Counted from the first letter of the stretch, positions 25,238 to 33,290 are shown. The stretch is DNA of 64,000 nucleotides from Microbacterium terregens (GCF_027922045.1 NZ_BSEX01000022.1:16486-80485); one strand, 5' to 3'. Program-made: numbers and translations. The notes: generated from the letters alone by a model not told the origin.

Positions 25238-25606
25238 TCACTTCACCGCGAAGACGTAGGTTCCTGCGACCTTGTGGGTGTCGGTCGAGACGACATTCCA
25301 CGCGACGCTATACCGACCCGATGGGAGCGGCGATTTCGGGGTGATGACGAGGGTCCGGCCATCGGACGAGAGCGCGGAGGCGCTGGCCATCTTCATGGCT
25401 GCCATGCCGGGCATCGCTGCCATCGTGAGATCGGCCTTGGAGAAGGCTGGCATCAGCTTCTCGCTGAAATGAAGTTCGATACGAGCGGGCTTCGCGACCG
25501 TCGCATTGGCGGCCGGCGATGCCGACACCAGCTTAGGATGGGCGTTCGCCGTTCCGGCGAACATGACGAGAGCGGCAGCAGCAGTCAGAACGGATAGGCG
25601 GCGCAT
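25238..25606 (-). CDS. copC: Periplasmic copper-binding protein CopC
   Basis: 122 residues from the ATG at 25606. The longer frame was rejected because the predicted transcription start (about 25636) lies inside it. Signal peptide cleaves after ANA, exposing His-Pro as the first mature residues, the Cu(II)-binding His of CopC. Further Cu ligands are likely in a Met-rich loop (MAAMPGMAAMKM) and at STDTHKV near the end. Beta-sandwich of normal CopC length. Operon with copD. Confidence 0.88.
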   Translation of the reverse strand: MRRLSVLTAAAALVMFAGTANAHPKLVSASPAANATVAKPARIELHFSEKLMPAFSKADLTMAAMPGMAAMKMASASALSSDGRTLVITPKSPLPSGRYSVAWNVVSTDTHKVAGTYVFAVK

Positions 25607-25642
25607 AGGGGGCCTTTCGACAGGAGGGTTCCTGTCCTTCAT

Positions 25643-25667
25643 TACGCGCCCCGATCGACCACCCCTC
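25643..25667 (-). promoter_or_regulatory. ECF-type promoter, copy 3 (copCD, minus strand)
   Basis: Minus strand GAGGGGTG (25667-25660), 13 bp, then CGTA (25646-25643). It is placed back to back with the promoter of the sigma-factor cassette, 12 bp away. Confidence 0.7.
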
Positions 25668-25679
25668 ACGGATGGATTT

Positions 25680-25704
25680 GAGGGATGGGCGCGTCGCTTG
25701 CGTA
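25680..25704 (+). promoter_or_regulatory. ECF-type promoter, copy 4 (cnrYXH-like cassette)
   Basis: GAGGGATG (25680-25687), 13 bp, CGTA (25701-25704), followed by a GAGGGG ribosome-binding site. Suggests positive autoregulation by the ECF sigma factor. Confidence 0.75.
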
Positions 25705-25724
25705 ATCCATGCTAGAGGGGTGGA

Positions 25725-26003
25725 GTGAACGACATGGACCTCGACGCAGTATTGATGAGGCTGGCGCAAGCACCCGTGCCCGCGAGCCTTGATGGCATGG
25801 AAGATCGCGTGCTGGCGCGGGTCGCCGCACGTCCAGCGGCGCGCGCCGGCTTAGGCGTTGGGGCAATGACGATCGCTGCAGCGCTCGTCATGGGCATCTT
25901 CGGTGCCGGTGTGCCCGCGAAGGAAGCCAGCGCGGCTTCGCTATCGCCCTTGGGGCCGGTGTCGCCGCTCGCGCCCTCCACGCTGCTCGTCGGCGTGCAA
26001 TGA
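25725..26003 (+). CDS. CnrY-like anti-sigma factor (small single-span protein)
   Basis: 92 residues from GTG (ATG at 25734 is the alternative). The N-terminal about 40 residues predict two short amphipathic helices (LDAVLMRLAQAP, GMEDRVLARVAAR), like the sigma-binding arm of CnrY. One membrane helix follows (about 42-62) and a short Ser/Pro-rich periplasmic tail. Size, topology and position before the CnrX-like and sigma genes match cnrY (95 residues). Overlaps the next gene by 4 bp. Homology is inferred mostly from layout, as these arms vary in sequence. Confidence 0.65.
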   Translation: MNDMDLDAVLMRLAQAPVPASLDGMEDRVLARVAARPAARAGLGVGAMTIAAALVMGIFGAGVPAKEASAASLSPLGPVSPLAPSTLLVGVQ

Positions 26004-26440
26004 GCGGCCGCATCCGCCTTCTGCTTGGCATTGTCGCGTGCTTCATCGCCGCGATCATCGGTGTGTTCGTGGGGCGGGCGCTACTTCCGCCACGTGCCCA
26101 GCCCGGCTCGGAGCTGCACGACGTGCTGCATCATAAGCTGGCGCTGGACGCCAACCAGGAAGCGCGACTTGAAGTGCTGGAGCAGCGTTTCGCCGTGCAG
26201 CGGCGCGCATTCGAGCTGGAATTGCGGGCGAACAATGCCCGGCTCGCTGAAGCGATCGAGGCCGAGCATGGCAACGGGCCGCGCGTCGCCGCAGCGGTCG
26301 ACCAGAGCCACGCCGTCATGGGCGAGCTCCAGAAAGCGACGCTGGCGCACATCTTCGCCATGCGCCAGCTCTTGCGGCCCAATCAGACCGGCCAGTTCGA
26401 TCAGGCCGTGGTGAAGGCGCTCACCGACGACGCACGTTGA
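26000..26440 (+). CDS. CnrX-like periplasmic metal sensor
   Basis: 146 residues; one N-terminal membrane anchor (about 6-28) and an all-helical periplasmic domain. CnrX binds Ni2+/Co2+ with His42, His46, Glu63, His119 and Met123. Here His40, His44, Glu61, His117 and Met121 keep exactly the same spacing, shifted by two. The CnrX family senses metal and releases the sigma factor from CnrY. All neighbouring targets are copper genes rather than nickel pumps, so the inducer may differ. Encoded between the anti-sigma and sigma genes. Confidence 0.78.
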   Translation: MSGRIRLLLGIVACFIAAIIGVFVGRALLPPRAQPGSELHDVLHHKLALDANQEARLEVLEQRFAVQRRAFELELRANNARLAEAIEAEHGNGPRVAAAVDQSHAVMGELQKATLAHIFAMRQLLRPNQTGQFDQAVVKALTDDAR

Positions 26441-26450
26441 GGTTCGGCGC

Positions 26451-27020
26451 GTGAGCCTCGACTGGACCACGCTTACGGACGGCGAGCTGGCGACCCTCAG
26501 CATCGCCGGGCGCGAAGCCGCCTTCGCCGAGATCATGCGCCGCCATCGGCAGTCAATCTTCCGCATGGTGCGCGCGTGCGTCGGCGAGGCCGACGAGGCG
26601 CTGGACCTTCTGCAGGAGACCTTCGTCGCGGCGCATCAGGCCCTGCCCCGCTACGACGGCGATCGATCGATGCGCGCGTGGCTATCGACGATCGCGATCA
26701 ACAAGTGCCGCGATTGGGGGCGCAAGCGCACCGTGCGGCGCTTTCTGGCGTTCGCCGCACCGATCGGCCCGGAAGCCGAAGCCATTGCAGACGACCAGGT
26801 GGCGATCGACGACGCGACGGGCGACCGACAGGAACTCGACCGCGTGACGCGCGCCATTGCGGGCTTGCCGACCGCATTGAAGGAATCCTTGGTGCTGCGC
26901 ACGATCGAGGGGTTGAGCCAGGCTGAAACCGCGGCAGTGTTGTCGATCAGCGAAAAGGCGGTAGAAACCCGCCTCTATCGCGCGCGATCGAAGTTGCTGG
27001 AGCGATTGGGCGGGCGCTGA
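26451..27020 (+). CDS. ECF RNA polymerase sigma factor (CnrH-like)
   Basis: 189 residues from GTG. Region 2: EIMRRHRQSIFRMVRACVG, DLLQETFVAAHQAL and MRAWLSTIAINKCRDW. Region 4: TAIAGLPTALKESLVLRTIEGLS in outline, then an HTH with SQAETAAVLSISEKAVETRLYRAR. The linker between regions is short, as in group-4 sigma factors. Third gene of the YXH-like cassette, 10 bp after the sensor. Its likely target is the GGGRTR-N13-CGTA element found six times within about 9 kb, including its own promoter. Confidence 0.88.
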   Translation: MSLDWTTLTDGELATLSIAGREAAFAEIMRRHRQSIFRMVRACVGEADEALDLLQETFVAAHQALPRYDGDRSMRAWLSTIAINKCRDWGRKRTVRRFLAFAAPIGPEAEAIADDQVAIDDATGDRQELDRVTRAIAGLPTALKESLVLRTIEGLSQAETAAVLSISEKAVETRLYRARSKLLERLGGR

Positions 27021-27043
27021 GGGATAGCGCCCTGAGCTGCGTA
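27019..27043 (+). promoter_or_regulatory. ECF-type promoter, copy 5 (copAB operon)
   Basis: GAGGGATA (27019-27026), 13 bp, CGTA (27040-27043), 44 bp before the copA oxidase start. It overlaps the stop codon of the sigma gene. Confidence 0.75.
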
Positions 27044-27087
27044 TCAAGGCTAGAGGGACACTCCCGTTCGAGAGCCTTGAGGACCGT

Positions 27088-29121
27088 ATGAGCCGCACTA
27101 TCGATCGCCGCCAGATGCTTCGCGGCGCCGCCCTTGCTGGCGGTGGCATGGCGCTGACCGCCTATATGCCCGCGTGGGCGCAGCCTGTCTCGGGCGGGAT
27201 CGTCAAACCGCTGCCGACCGTCTCGGGCACTGACATCGCGCTGACGATCGACAGTTTCAGACTTCCCGTCGACGGCAAGTCGACGCCCGCAATCGGCGTC
27301 AACGGCACGGTGCCGGCCCCTCTCATTCGCTTGAAGGAGGGGCAAAAGGTCCGCCTCTCCGTCACCAACAATCTCGACGAGGACAGTTCGATCCACTGGC
27401 ATGGGCTGCTCGTGCCGTTCGCGATGGACGGCGTGCCCGGCATCAGCTTCCCCGGCATCAAGGCGCGCTCGACCTTCATCTACGAGTTCCCGATCATCCA
27501 GTCGGGCACCTACTGGTATCACAGCCATTCCGGCGAGCAGGAGCAGGGCGGACTTTACGGGCCGATCGTGATCGACCCGGCCGGTGCCGATCCGATCGCG
27601 TTCGACCGCGAGCATGTGATCGTGCTGTCCGACCACAGCCAGATGACCGGCGAGCAGATTTTCCGGAAGCTGAAGCAGATGGGCGGCGCCTATTTCAACT
27701 ATCAGCGGCCGACCCTCGCGGGCTTGCTCGCGGGTCGGGAAATGCCGCTCAAGGACCGGATCGAGTGGGGAAAGATGCGAATGGACCCCGCCGACATCGC
27801 CGACGTCACCGGCTCGACCTATACCTTCCTGGTCAACGGCTACGGGCCGTATGACAACTGGACGGGGCTGTTCAAGCCGGGCGAGCGGGTCCGCTTGCGG
27901 ATCATCAACGCCGCGGCGCAGACCAACTTCAACGTCCGCATCCCCGACCTGCCGATGACCGTCGTGCAGGCCGATGGGCAGAATGTCCGTCCGGTGAAGA
28001 TCGACGAGTTCCAGATCGGCGTTGCCGAGACGTTCGACGTGATCGTGACGCCCGAGGACCGGGCCTACAGCTTCGTCTCCGAGGCTATCGATCGCTCCGG
28101 CATGGGCCGGGCGACGCTCGCCCCGCGTGAGGGGATGGTCGCCCCGGTCCCGCCGCTTCGTCCGCGCACGCTGCTGACCATGACCGATATGGGCATGGAC
28201 ATGGGGAGCATGGGCGGGATGCAGGGCATGTCCGGCATGAAGGACGAGAGCCCGGTCGCCACGCGCGGGCCGGACCCCACCTTGATGCAGAACGCCTCGC
28301 GCAATCTTTGGAAGCTGACGGGCTGGAAGGGGCCGACCGATCACGGGACGGTCGCGGCAGGCGCAGCGATGGCGGGCATGTCCGGCATGTCGGGCATGGA
28401 CCACAGCCAGATGGGCGGCGCTGTAATGCCCGGGATGGACCATAGCCAAATGGCAGCGGGCGGTGCTGGCATGGCCGGCATGGACCATAGTGCCATGTCG
28501 GGCGGATCGGGCCAGGCTGGCGGCATGGCCGGGATGGACCACGGGTCGGGTGGCGGCATGAACATGAACATGCGCGACCCGAAGAATGCGCCGGGCGTGA
28601 AGATGGGGCCGGGCGTGCAGACCATCTCCCCGATGCCGAAGGACCGTAGCGGTGAACCGCCCCAGGGTCTGGAGGGCCTGGATCACCGCGTCCTCACCTA
28701 TCGCGACCTCGTTTCGCTCGCGCCCAACCCCGACGTGCGCGCGCCGTCGCGTCAGTTCGAGATCCATCTGACCGGTAACATGGAGCGCTACATGTGGGGC
28801 TTCGACGGGCAGAAGCTGAGCGATCCCGCCGACCCCATCCCGTTCCGCAAAGGCGAGCGGGCGCGGGTGACGTTGGTCAACGATACGATGATGCCGCACC
28901 CCATCCATCTCCACGGCCATTTCTTCGAGCTGGTGACGGGGCACGGCAATCATGCGCCGCGCAAGCACACCGTCAACGTGCCGCCTGGAGGCAAGATGAC
29001 CTTTGATCTGACCGCCGATGCACCCGGCGATTGGGCGTTCCACTGTCACAATCTCTACCACATGACCGCAGGCATGATGCGCGTCGTCACCGTTCGCCCG
29101 TTCGCGGGAGAGGCGGCATGA
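27088..29121 (+). CDS. copA: Periplasmic multicopper oxidase CopA (PcoA-type)
   Basis: 677 residues. Tat signal (DRRQMLRG) then three cupredoxin domains. Copper ligands: HWHG (103-106), HSHS (145-148), HPIHLHGHFFE (about 604) and HCHNLYHM (about 651). Between about 366 and 494 lies a Met/His-rich insertion with repeated MDHSQM and MAGM units, a Cu+-binding region. Oxidises Cu+ to Cu2+ and sequesters copper in the periplasm. This is not the ATPase of the same name at 18566-21040. Overlaps copB by 4 bp. Confidence 0.93.
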   Translation: MSRTIDRRQMLRGAALAGGGMALTAYMPAWAQPVSGGIVKPLPTVSGTDIALTIDSFRLPVDGKSTPAIGVNGTVPAPLIRLKEGQKVRLSVTNNLDEDSSIHWHGLLVPFAMDGVPGISFPGIKARSTFIYEFPIIQSGTYWYHSHSGEQEQGGLYGPIVIDPAGADPIAFDREHVIVLSDHSQMTGEQIFRKLKQMGGAYFNYQRPTLAGLLAGREMPLKDRIEWGKMRMDPADIADVTGSTYTFLVNGYGPYDNWTGLFKPGERVRLRIINAAAQTNFNVRIPDLPMTVVQADGQNVRPVKIDEFQIGVAETFDVIVTPEDRAYSFVSEAIDRSGMGRATLAPREGMVAPVPPLRPRTLLTMTDMGMDMGSMGGMQGMSGMKDESPVATRGPDPTLMQNASRNLWKLTGWKGPTDHGTVAAGAAMAGMSGMSGMDHSQMGGAVMPGMDHSQMAAGGAGMAGMDHSAMSGGSGQAGGMAGMDHGSGGGMNMNMRDPKNAPGVKMGPGVQTISPMPKDRSGEPPQGLEGLDHRVLTYRDLVSLAPNPDVRAPSRQFEIHLTGNMERYMWGFDGQKLSDPADPIPFRKGERARVTLVNDTMMPHPIHLHGHFFELVTGHGNHAPRKHTVNVPPGGKMTFDLTADAPGDWAFHCHNLYHMTAGMMRVVTVRPFAGEAA

Positions 29122-30410
29122 ACCGGCTGACCGCGGCGCTCGCCGCCGCCACCATGCTCGGCATCGCCGGTCCTGTCGCCGCTCAGTCGATGCAGGGCAT
29201 GGATCATTCGGCAATGCCGGGCATGACCATGCCGATGCCTGCGAAAAAGAAGCCGGTGGTGAAGCCCACGGCCAAAGGCAAGCCGGCCAAGACTAGGTCA
29301 GCTCCTGCGAGGCGACCATCAGCTTCGACGACGAAACGCCGCGCCGCGCCAACGGCCGGCATGAATGGTATGGATCACGGGACCATGCCGGGCATGGATC
29401 ACTCGTCTATGCCCGGCATGGACCATGCGGCTCCGCAGGGCTCACAGCAGGGCATGGAAGCCATGCCGGGGATGCAGATGCCCGGAAACGGCCAAACGGT
29501 CCCTCAGGGCTCCCAGCAGCCGATGCAGGGCATGGACCATTCGGCGATGCCGGGGATGACCATGCCAGCCGACCAGCACAGCGGCCACGACATGCAGGGC
29601 ATGTCGGGAATGGCCGGAATGCCAGGCATGGCGGCCGATGGGGTGCAGCAGACTGGCACCGCGCTTCCCGCAGGAAACGCCCCCGCCCCGCCCCTGCCGA
29701 CCGACCATGCGGCCGACAGCGTTTACGGCGCGGACGCGATGGCGATGGGTCGCCATCACCTTCAGCAGCATCACGGCGGTCAAAACTTCAGCCAGGTGCT
29801 ATTGAACCTCGCTGAGTATCAATTCCGCAACGGTCGTGACGGCTATCGCTGGGATGGCGAGGCGTGGTTCGGGGGTGACATCAACCGCCTCTTCATCAAG
29901 TCTGAGGGCGAGGGAGCCTTCCGCGAGGGCATCGAGAGCGCCGAGGTGCAGGCGCTCTATAGCCGGACCATTGGCCCTTATTTCAATCTACAAGCGGGTG
30001 TCCGCCAGGATTTGGGGCCGTCCCCGAAACGCACCTATGCGACCGTCGGGCTGGAGGGGCTGGCACCGGGCTTCTTCGAGCTAGAGGGCGCGGTATTCCT
30101 GTCCAACAAGGGCGACCTGCTAGGGCGGCTTGAGGGCTATTACGACCAGCGCATCACCCAGCGGCTGATCCTGCAACCGCGCGCCGAGCTCAATTTCGCT
30201 GCGCAGGACGTGCCGGAAAACCGGATCGGATCGGGCCTATCCAACGCCGAGCTTGGATTGCGGCTGCGTTATGAGATCCGGCGCGAGTTCGCCCCCTATG
30301 TCGGCGTGTCATGGGATCGCCGCTTCGGCGACACCGCCCGCTACGCGCGCGCCGATGGGGATCGCGCAACGTCCAAGAGCATCGTCGCCGGCGTTCGTGT
30401 CTGGTTCTGA
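29118..30410 (+). CDS. copB: Outer-membrane copper resistance protein CopB (PcoB-type)
   Basis: 430 residues. Signal peptide to AAQS (about 22), a Lys/Pro-rich stretch (about 38-75), then a long Met/His/Gly region (about 76-180) with many MDHSxMPGM units. A C-terminal beta-barrel (about 200-430) starts at DAMAMGRHHLQQHHGGQNF and has Tyr/Arg-rich strands ending in VRVWF, with the terminal Phe expected of outer-membrane proteins. Partners CopA in the outer membrane. The start overlaps the copA stop. Confidence 0.9.
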   Translation: MNRLTAALAAATMLGIAGPVAAQSMQGMDHSAMPGMTMPMPAKKKPVVKPTAKGKPAKTRSAPARRPSASTTKRRAAPTAGMNGMDHGTMPGMDHSSMPGMDHAAPQGSQQGMEAMPGMQMPGNGQTVPQGSQQPMQGMDHSAMPGMTMPADQHSGHDMQGMSGMAGMPGMAADGVQQTGTALPAGNAPAPPLPTDHAADSVYGADAMAMGRHHLQQHHGGQNFSQVLLNLAEYQFRNGRDGYRWDGEAWFGGDINRLFIKSEGEGAFREGIESAEVQALYSRTIGPYFNLQAGVRQDLGPSPKRTYATVGLEGLAPGFFELEGAVFLSNKGDLLGRLEGYYDQRITQRLILQPRAELNFAAQDVPENRIGSGLSNAELGLRLRYEIRREFAPYVGVSWDRRFGDTARYARADGDRATSKSIVAGVRVWF

Positions 30411-30425
30411 TCGATGGAGGAACAG

Positions 30426-31010
30426 ATGGCTCAAGACGGCAGGCGCTCGATAAGGCAGCACTTCCCGAGCCTGCCGTTCGTAGGCGCCCTGGCGATCGTC
30501 CTGGCGCTGGGCGCAGCCGCGTTTATCTACCTTGGCGTGTATAACATCGCGGCCGACGAACCGCACACGCCGGCGGTCTATTCAATGCTCGAACGCCTGC
30601 GCGATCGGTCGATTGAGGCACGCGCGCGCGGCATAACACCCCCGGCCGATCTGGCATCGGCGCAGCGCGTGTCAGTCGGCGCGGGCCTTTACGGAGAAAT
30701 GTGTTCCGGTTGCCATCTCGGCCCCGGCGTCGAGAAATCCGAGATGAGCCAGGGCCTCTATCCACAGGCGCCGGAACTCGCGCGCGCTCAAGATCTCACC
30801 CCCGCCCAGCAATTCTGGATCATCAAGCACGGGGTGAAGCTCAGCGCCATGCCGGCATGGGGCAAGACGCATCCCGACCCCCTAATTTGGAATATGGTCG
30901 CGTTCGTCCGCAAGCTCCCCGGCATGACGCCCGAACAGTATAAGGCACTGGTCGCGAGCGCCCCGGCCGATCACGACGAGATGATGAAGGACATGCCGGG
31001 TATGAAGTGA
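30426..31010 (+). CDS. Membrane-anchored monohaem cytochrome c
   Basis: 194 residues from the ATG at 30426 (GGAGGA in front); an ATG at 30414 is less likely. One N-terminal membrane helix (about 20-42). Haem c site CSGCH (about 94-98) and a distal Met in KLSAMPAWG (about 137-145). C-terminus is Met/Asp-rich (MMKDMPGMK). Sits directly after copB and before a PepSY protein, so it probably passes electrons from or to the copper oxidase system in the periplasm; this partner relation is inference. Confidence 0.82.
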   Translation: MAQDGRRSIRQHFPSLPFVGALAIVLALGAAAFIYLGVYNIAADEPHTPAVYSMLERLRDRSIEARARGITPPADLASAQRVSVGAGLYGEMCSGCHLGPGVEKSEMSQGLYPQAPELARAQDLTPAQQFWIIKHGVKLSAMPAWGKTHPDPLIWNMVAFVRKLPGMTPEQYKALVASAPADHDEMMKDMPGMK

Positions 31011-31035
31011 CCCCGGCGACGAGGTTGAGGGAGGA

Positions 31036-31773
31036 GTGGTTCTGAAAAGCGCGAAACTGAGGCTGCATCTACTCGCGAGCCGCACGCACAAATGGCTCGC
31101 GATCATCATCGGCGCGCAGCTCCTGCTATGGTTCGCAAGCGGCGCCCTGATGAGCTTCCTGCCGATCGATCGGGTGCATGGCGATCACCTCGTTGACCGC
31201 AAAGCCGCGGCGCCCCTTCCCCGCGGCAGCACGTTCGCCCCACCATCGGCGATCGTAGGCGCAGCAGATGCGCCCATCGAGGCCATCACCTATCGCATGT
31301 GGCTTGGCCGCCCGGTCGCCGAGGTCGCGACAGCCAAGGGAACGCGCCTGTTCGACGCCGCGACGGGCCAAGCGCTGCCAGCACCAACGGCTCGTGAGGC
31401 CGAGGAGATCGCGCGTTTGGCATGGCGTGGCGGTGCTCGACCAGCGGCGAAGGTAGAGCGGATCGAGCGCGCCAGCCCCGAATATCGCGGCACGCTCCCC
31501 GCCTGGCGCGTCGCGTTCGCCGACCTCGATTCCACCCGCGTCTTTGTCGCGGCCGACACCGGTCGGATCTCGGCTGTCCGAACCGGCACTTGGCGGCTCT
31601 ACGACTTCTTCTGGGGCCTTCACATCATGGATTGGACGAATCACGAGAACTTCAACACGCCCTGGCTGCTCGCCTTCGCGATCGGTGGGCTTGCGCTTTG
31701 GTTAGGGGGGGCAGTGCTTCTCTACATGCGATGGCCCAAAACGCGGCGTCGCAACATCGTGATCGAGGCATAA
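31036..31773 (+). CDS. PepSY-domain membrane protein
   Basis: 245 residues from GTG with a GAGGGAGGA site upstream. N-terminal helix (RTHKWLAIIIGAQLLLWFASG), a periplasmic region with one or two PepSY-like repeats (YRMWLGRPVAEV, WRVAFADLDSTRVFVAADTGRI), then HIMDWTNHENFNTPWL and a last helix. This resembles the PepSY-associated TM proteins linked to iron/copper reduction. Last gene of the copAB-cytochrome operon, 25 bp after the cytochrome. Confidence 0.75.
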   Translation: MVLKSAKLRLHLLASRTHKWLAIIIGAQLLLWFASGALMSFLPIDRVHGDHLVDRKAAAPLPRGSTFAPPSAIVGAADAPIEAITYRMWLGRPVAEVATAKGTRLFDAATGQALPAPTAREAEEIARLAWRGGARPAAKVERIERASPEYRGTLPAWRVAFADLDSTRVFVAADTGRISAVRTGTWRLYDFFWGLHIMDWTNHENFNTPWLLAFAIGGLALWLGGAVLLYMRWPKTRRRNIVIEA

Positions 31774-31853
31774 TATACGCGGCTCAGGAGCGTAGCCCTC
31801 GGAAATAAAGTCCTGTTTCCTGACAATTTCTCGCGCGTTCTAGCACCCCGGGT

Positions 31854-31878
31854 GAGGGATAGCCGCCTCGCACGCGTA
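31854..31878 (+). promoter_or_regulatory. ECF-type promoter, copy 6 (DUF305 gene)
   Basis: GAGGGATA (31854-31861), 13 bp, CGTA (31875-31878), then a short leader with CCAGGGAG before the ATG at 31907. Confidence 0.75.
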
Positions 31879-31906
31879 GAAGTCTTAGAACCCAGGGAGA
31901 TCAATA

Positions 31907-32299
31907 ATGCGCTTCGCACCAACATTCGCAGCTTTGGCGCTGCTCGCCACGCCCGCCCTCGCGCAGCAGAGCGGCGGAATGCAGGGCATGAACCACGGTC
32001 AGATGGCCGGCATGAACCACGACGACATGGCGGGCATGATGGCCGGCAATCCCTACGGCCAGGCCGAGATGGACATGCATCAGAAGATGATGGCGGCCAA
32101 GCAGGGCGACGCGGCCGAAATGTGGACGCGCAAGATGATCGAGCATCACCGAGGCGCCATCGCCATGTCGCGCGTTGCGGTGCGTGACGCGCGCGACGCC
32201 GAGACCAAGCGCATGGCGCAGATGACGATCACGAAACAGGAAAAGGATATTGCCGAGCTGCAGGCGTGGCTCAGCAAGCACGGCAAGCGCCCGCAATAA
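31907..32299 (+). CDS. DUF305 periplasmic metal-binding protein
   Basis: 130 residues. Signal peptide ends at ALAQ (about 20). A Met/His-rich segment (MNHGQMAGMNHDDMAGMM, about 28-45) is followed by the DUF305 four-helix core with MIEHHRGAIAMS (about 82-93), the family signature. DUF305 proteins such as CopM bind Cu+/Ag+ in the periplasm. Own ECF-type promoter and a clear terminator after it. Confidence 0.85.
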   Translation: MRFAPTFAALALLATPALAQQSGGMQGMNHGQMAGMNHDDMAGMMAGNPYGQAEMDMHQKMMAAKQGDAAEMWTRKMIEHHRGAIAMSRVAVRDARDAETKRMAQMTITKQEKDIAELQAWLSKHGKRPQ

Positions 32300-32309
32300 G
32301 GGAGCGCTG

Positions 32310-32349
32310 CCCCGCCCTGTCGATCCCCCTACCCCCCGGCAGGGCGGGG
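32310..32349 (+). terminator. Rho-independent-like terminator after DUF305 gene
   Basis: A 10-bp perfect stem (32310-32319 with 32340-32349) with a 20-nt loop, followed by ATTTCCTTTT. Confidence 0.65.
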
Positions 32350-32370
32350 ATTTCCTTTTAGGAGCTGATG

Positions 32371-32820
32371 ATGAAGAATGGTGTTCGTGGCGCCGTCGCC
32401 GCCTTGCTAATGACCATCCCAGCGGTCGCATCGGCCGCGGCCGACATCGCCATGCACCGCGATCCGGGTTGCGGCTGTTGCGAGAAATGGGCGGCGCAGG
32501 TGCGTCAGCAGTTCGGCCGCAAGGTCCAGATCATCGACGATGATCGCCGTGAGGTGCTGCAGCGTAAGATCGGCCTGCCCGCTGACCTCGCGTCCTGCCA
32601 TACCGCGATCATCGACGGCATGGCGTTTGAGGGACATGTCCCGATCGCGGACATGAAGCGCGCGCTGGCCCAGCATCCTAAAGGCGTGCGCGGCTTGGCC
32701 GTGGCCGGAATGCCGATGGGCTCACCGGGCATGGAGGTGCCCGGCATGAGAACCCAGCCCTATGACGTCATTGCGTTCGGTGCCGCTGGCCGGCGTGTCT
32801 TTGCTAGCCACGGCGCCTAA
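32371..32820 (+). CDS. DUF411 periplasmic metal-binding protein
   Basis: 149 residues from the second of two adjacent ATGs (GGAG spacing favours 32371). Signal peptide to AAAD (about 24). DUF411 thioredoxin-like core with HRDPGCGCCEKW (about 29-40) as the metal-binding Cys cluster, and another conserved Cys-His pair in LASCHTAII (about 76-84). A Met-rich loop (MPMGSPGMEVPGM) lies near the end. Linked to copper/silver resistance clusters; copper chaperone role is inferred. No ECF-type site before it, so it may be read through from the terminator region or from its own weak promoter. Confidence 0.8.
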   Translation: MKNGVRGAVAALLMTIPAVASAAADIAMHRDPGCGCCEKWAAQVRQQFGRKVQIIDDDRREVLQRKIGLPADLASCHTAIIDGMAFEGHVPIADMKRALAQHPKGVRGLAVAGMPMGSPGMEVPGMRTQPYDVIAFGAAGRRVFASHGA

Positions 32821-32933
32821 ACGACAGGTTGTCTTGTGAGCGGCAAATCTTCCCCGGCGCTTCATGCCGGCACTACGGCACCCGGCAAACCACCCGTATT
32901 GACCTCGGCGTTGACAATTGGGATAGTATCCGG

Positions 32934-33290
32934 GTGTTGAAAGCTCGTCTTTCTCTCTTGCTTCTTGTTGGAGCGTTGCTTGGCCTTTTGGGCCAAGGAA
33001 TTGCGTATGCGGCCGGCCCATCGCTCTCACCCAAGATGGCGATGAGCCATGTCACCCCATCCCGCATGGATTGCGCGGGTATGGCGACCCCGGATCCGTC
33101 ATCGGAACACCCATGCAAAGGACTGACGCTGGCGTGTATCGCCCAAATGGGATGCGTTGTTCCCATGACGTTTGAGGAGCCGGCAAGAGTGCTGAAGCGC
33201 TCGATCGCATCTCAAATCGTTATCTGGCCTGCCAGCCGGGCACTTGCCGGCCTCAACGTCGCTCCCGAGCCCGAACCGCCTACCGTTTGA
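32934..33290 (+). CDS. Small exported Met/Cys-containing protein, unknown function
   Basis: 118 residues from GTG. The frame is open further upstream, but a hydrophobic signal peptide begins at LKARLSLLLL, so the short form is preferred. Mature part has Met/His/Cys (MAMSHVTPSRMDCAGM; HPCKG, LACIAQMGCVV) that could bind copper. A possible sigma70-like promoter, TTGACC (32899-32904) and GATAGT (32922-32927), would start transcription near the GTG, giving little or no leader; a palindrome GGATAGTATCC spans 32921-32931. I do not recognise the family. Confidence 0.5.
   Translation: MLKARLSLLLLVGALLGLLGQGIAYAAGPSLSPKMAMSHVTPSRMDCAGMATPDPSSEHPCKGLTLACIAQMGCVVPMTFEEPARVLKRSIASQIVIWPASRALAGLNVAPEPEPPTV

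Noticed and set aside
26947..29214. 755-codon open frame on the minus strand across copA
   Set aside because: It is an antisense shadow of the multicopper oxidase; the plus-strand frame has Tat signal and all copper ligands, while the minus frame is low-complexity Arg/His-rich.
28185..29640. Short repeated units that might suggest a CRISPR or satellite array
   Set aside because: They are in-frame codons for Met/His-rich protein repeats inside copA and copB, irregular in length.
32911..32941. MerR-type promoter before the small gene at 32934 (TTGACA plus GGATAGTATCC palindrome)
   Set aside because: With a 19-bp spacer the -10 would be GTTGAA inside the coding start; a sigma70-like reading with TTGACC at 32899 fits better, so I did not list it as a MerR site.
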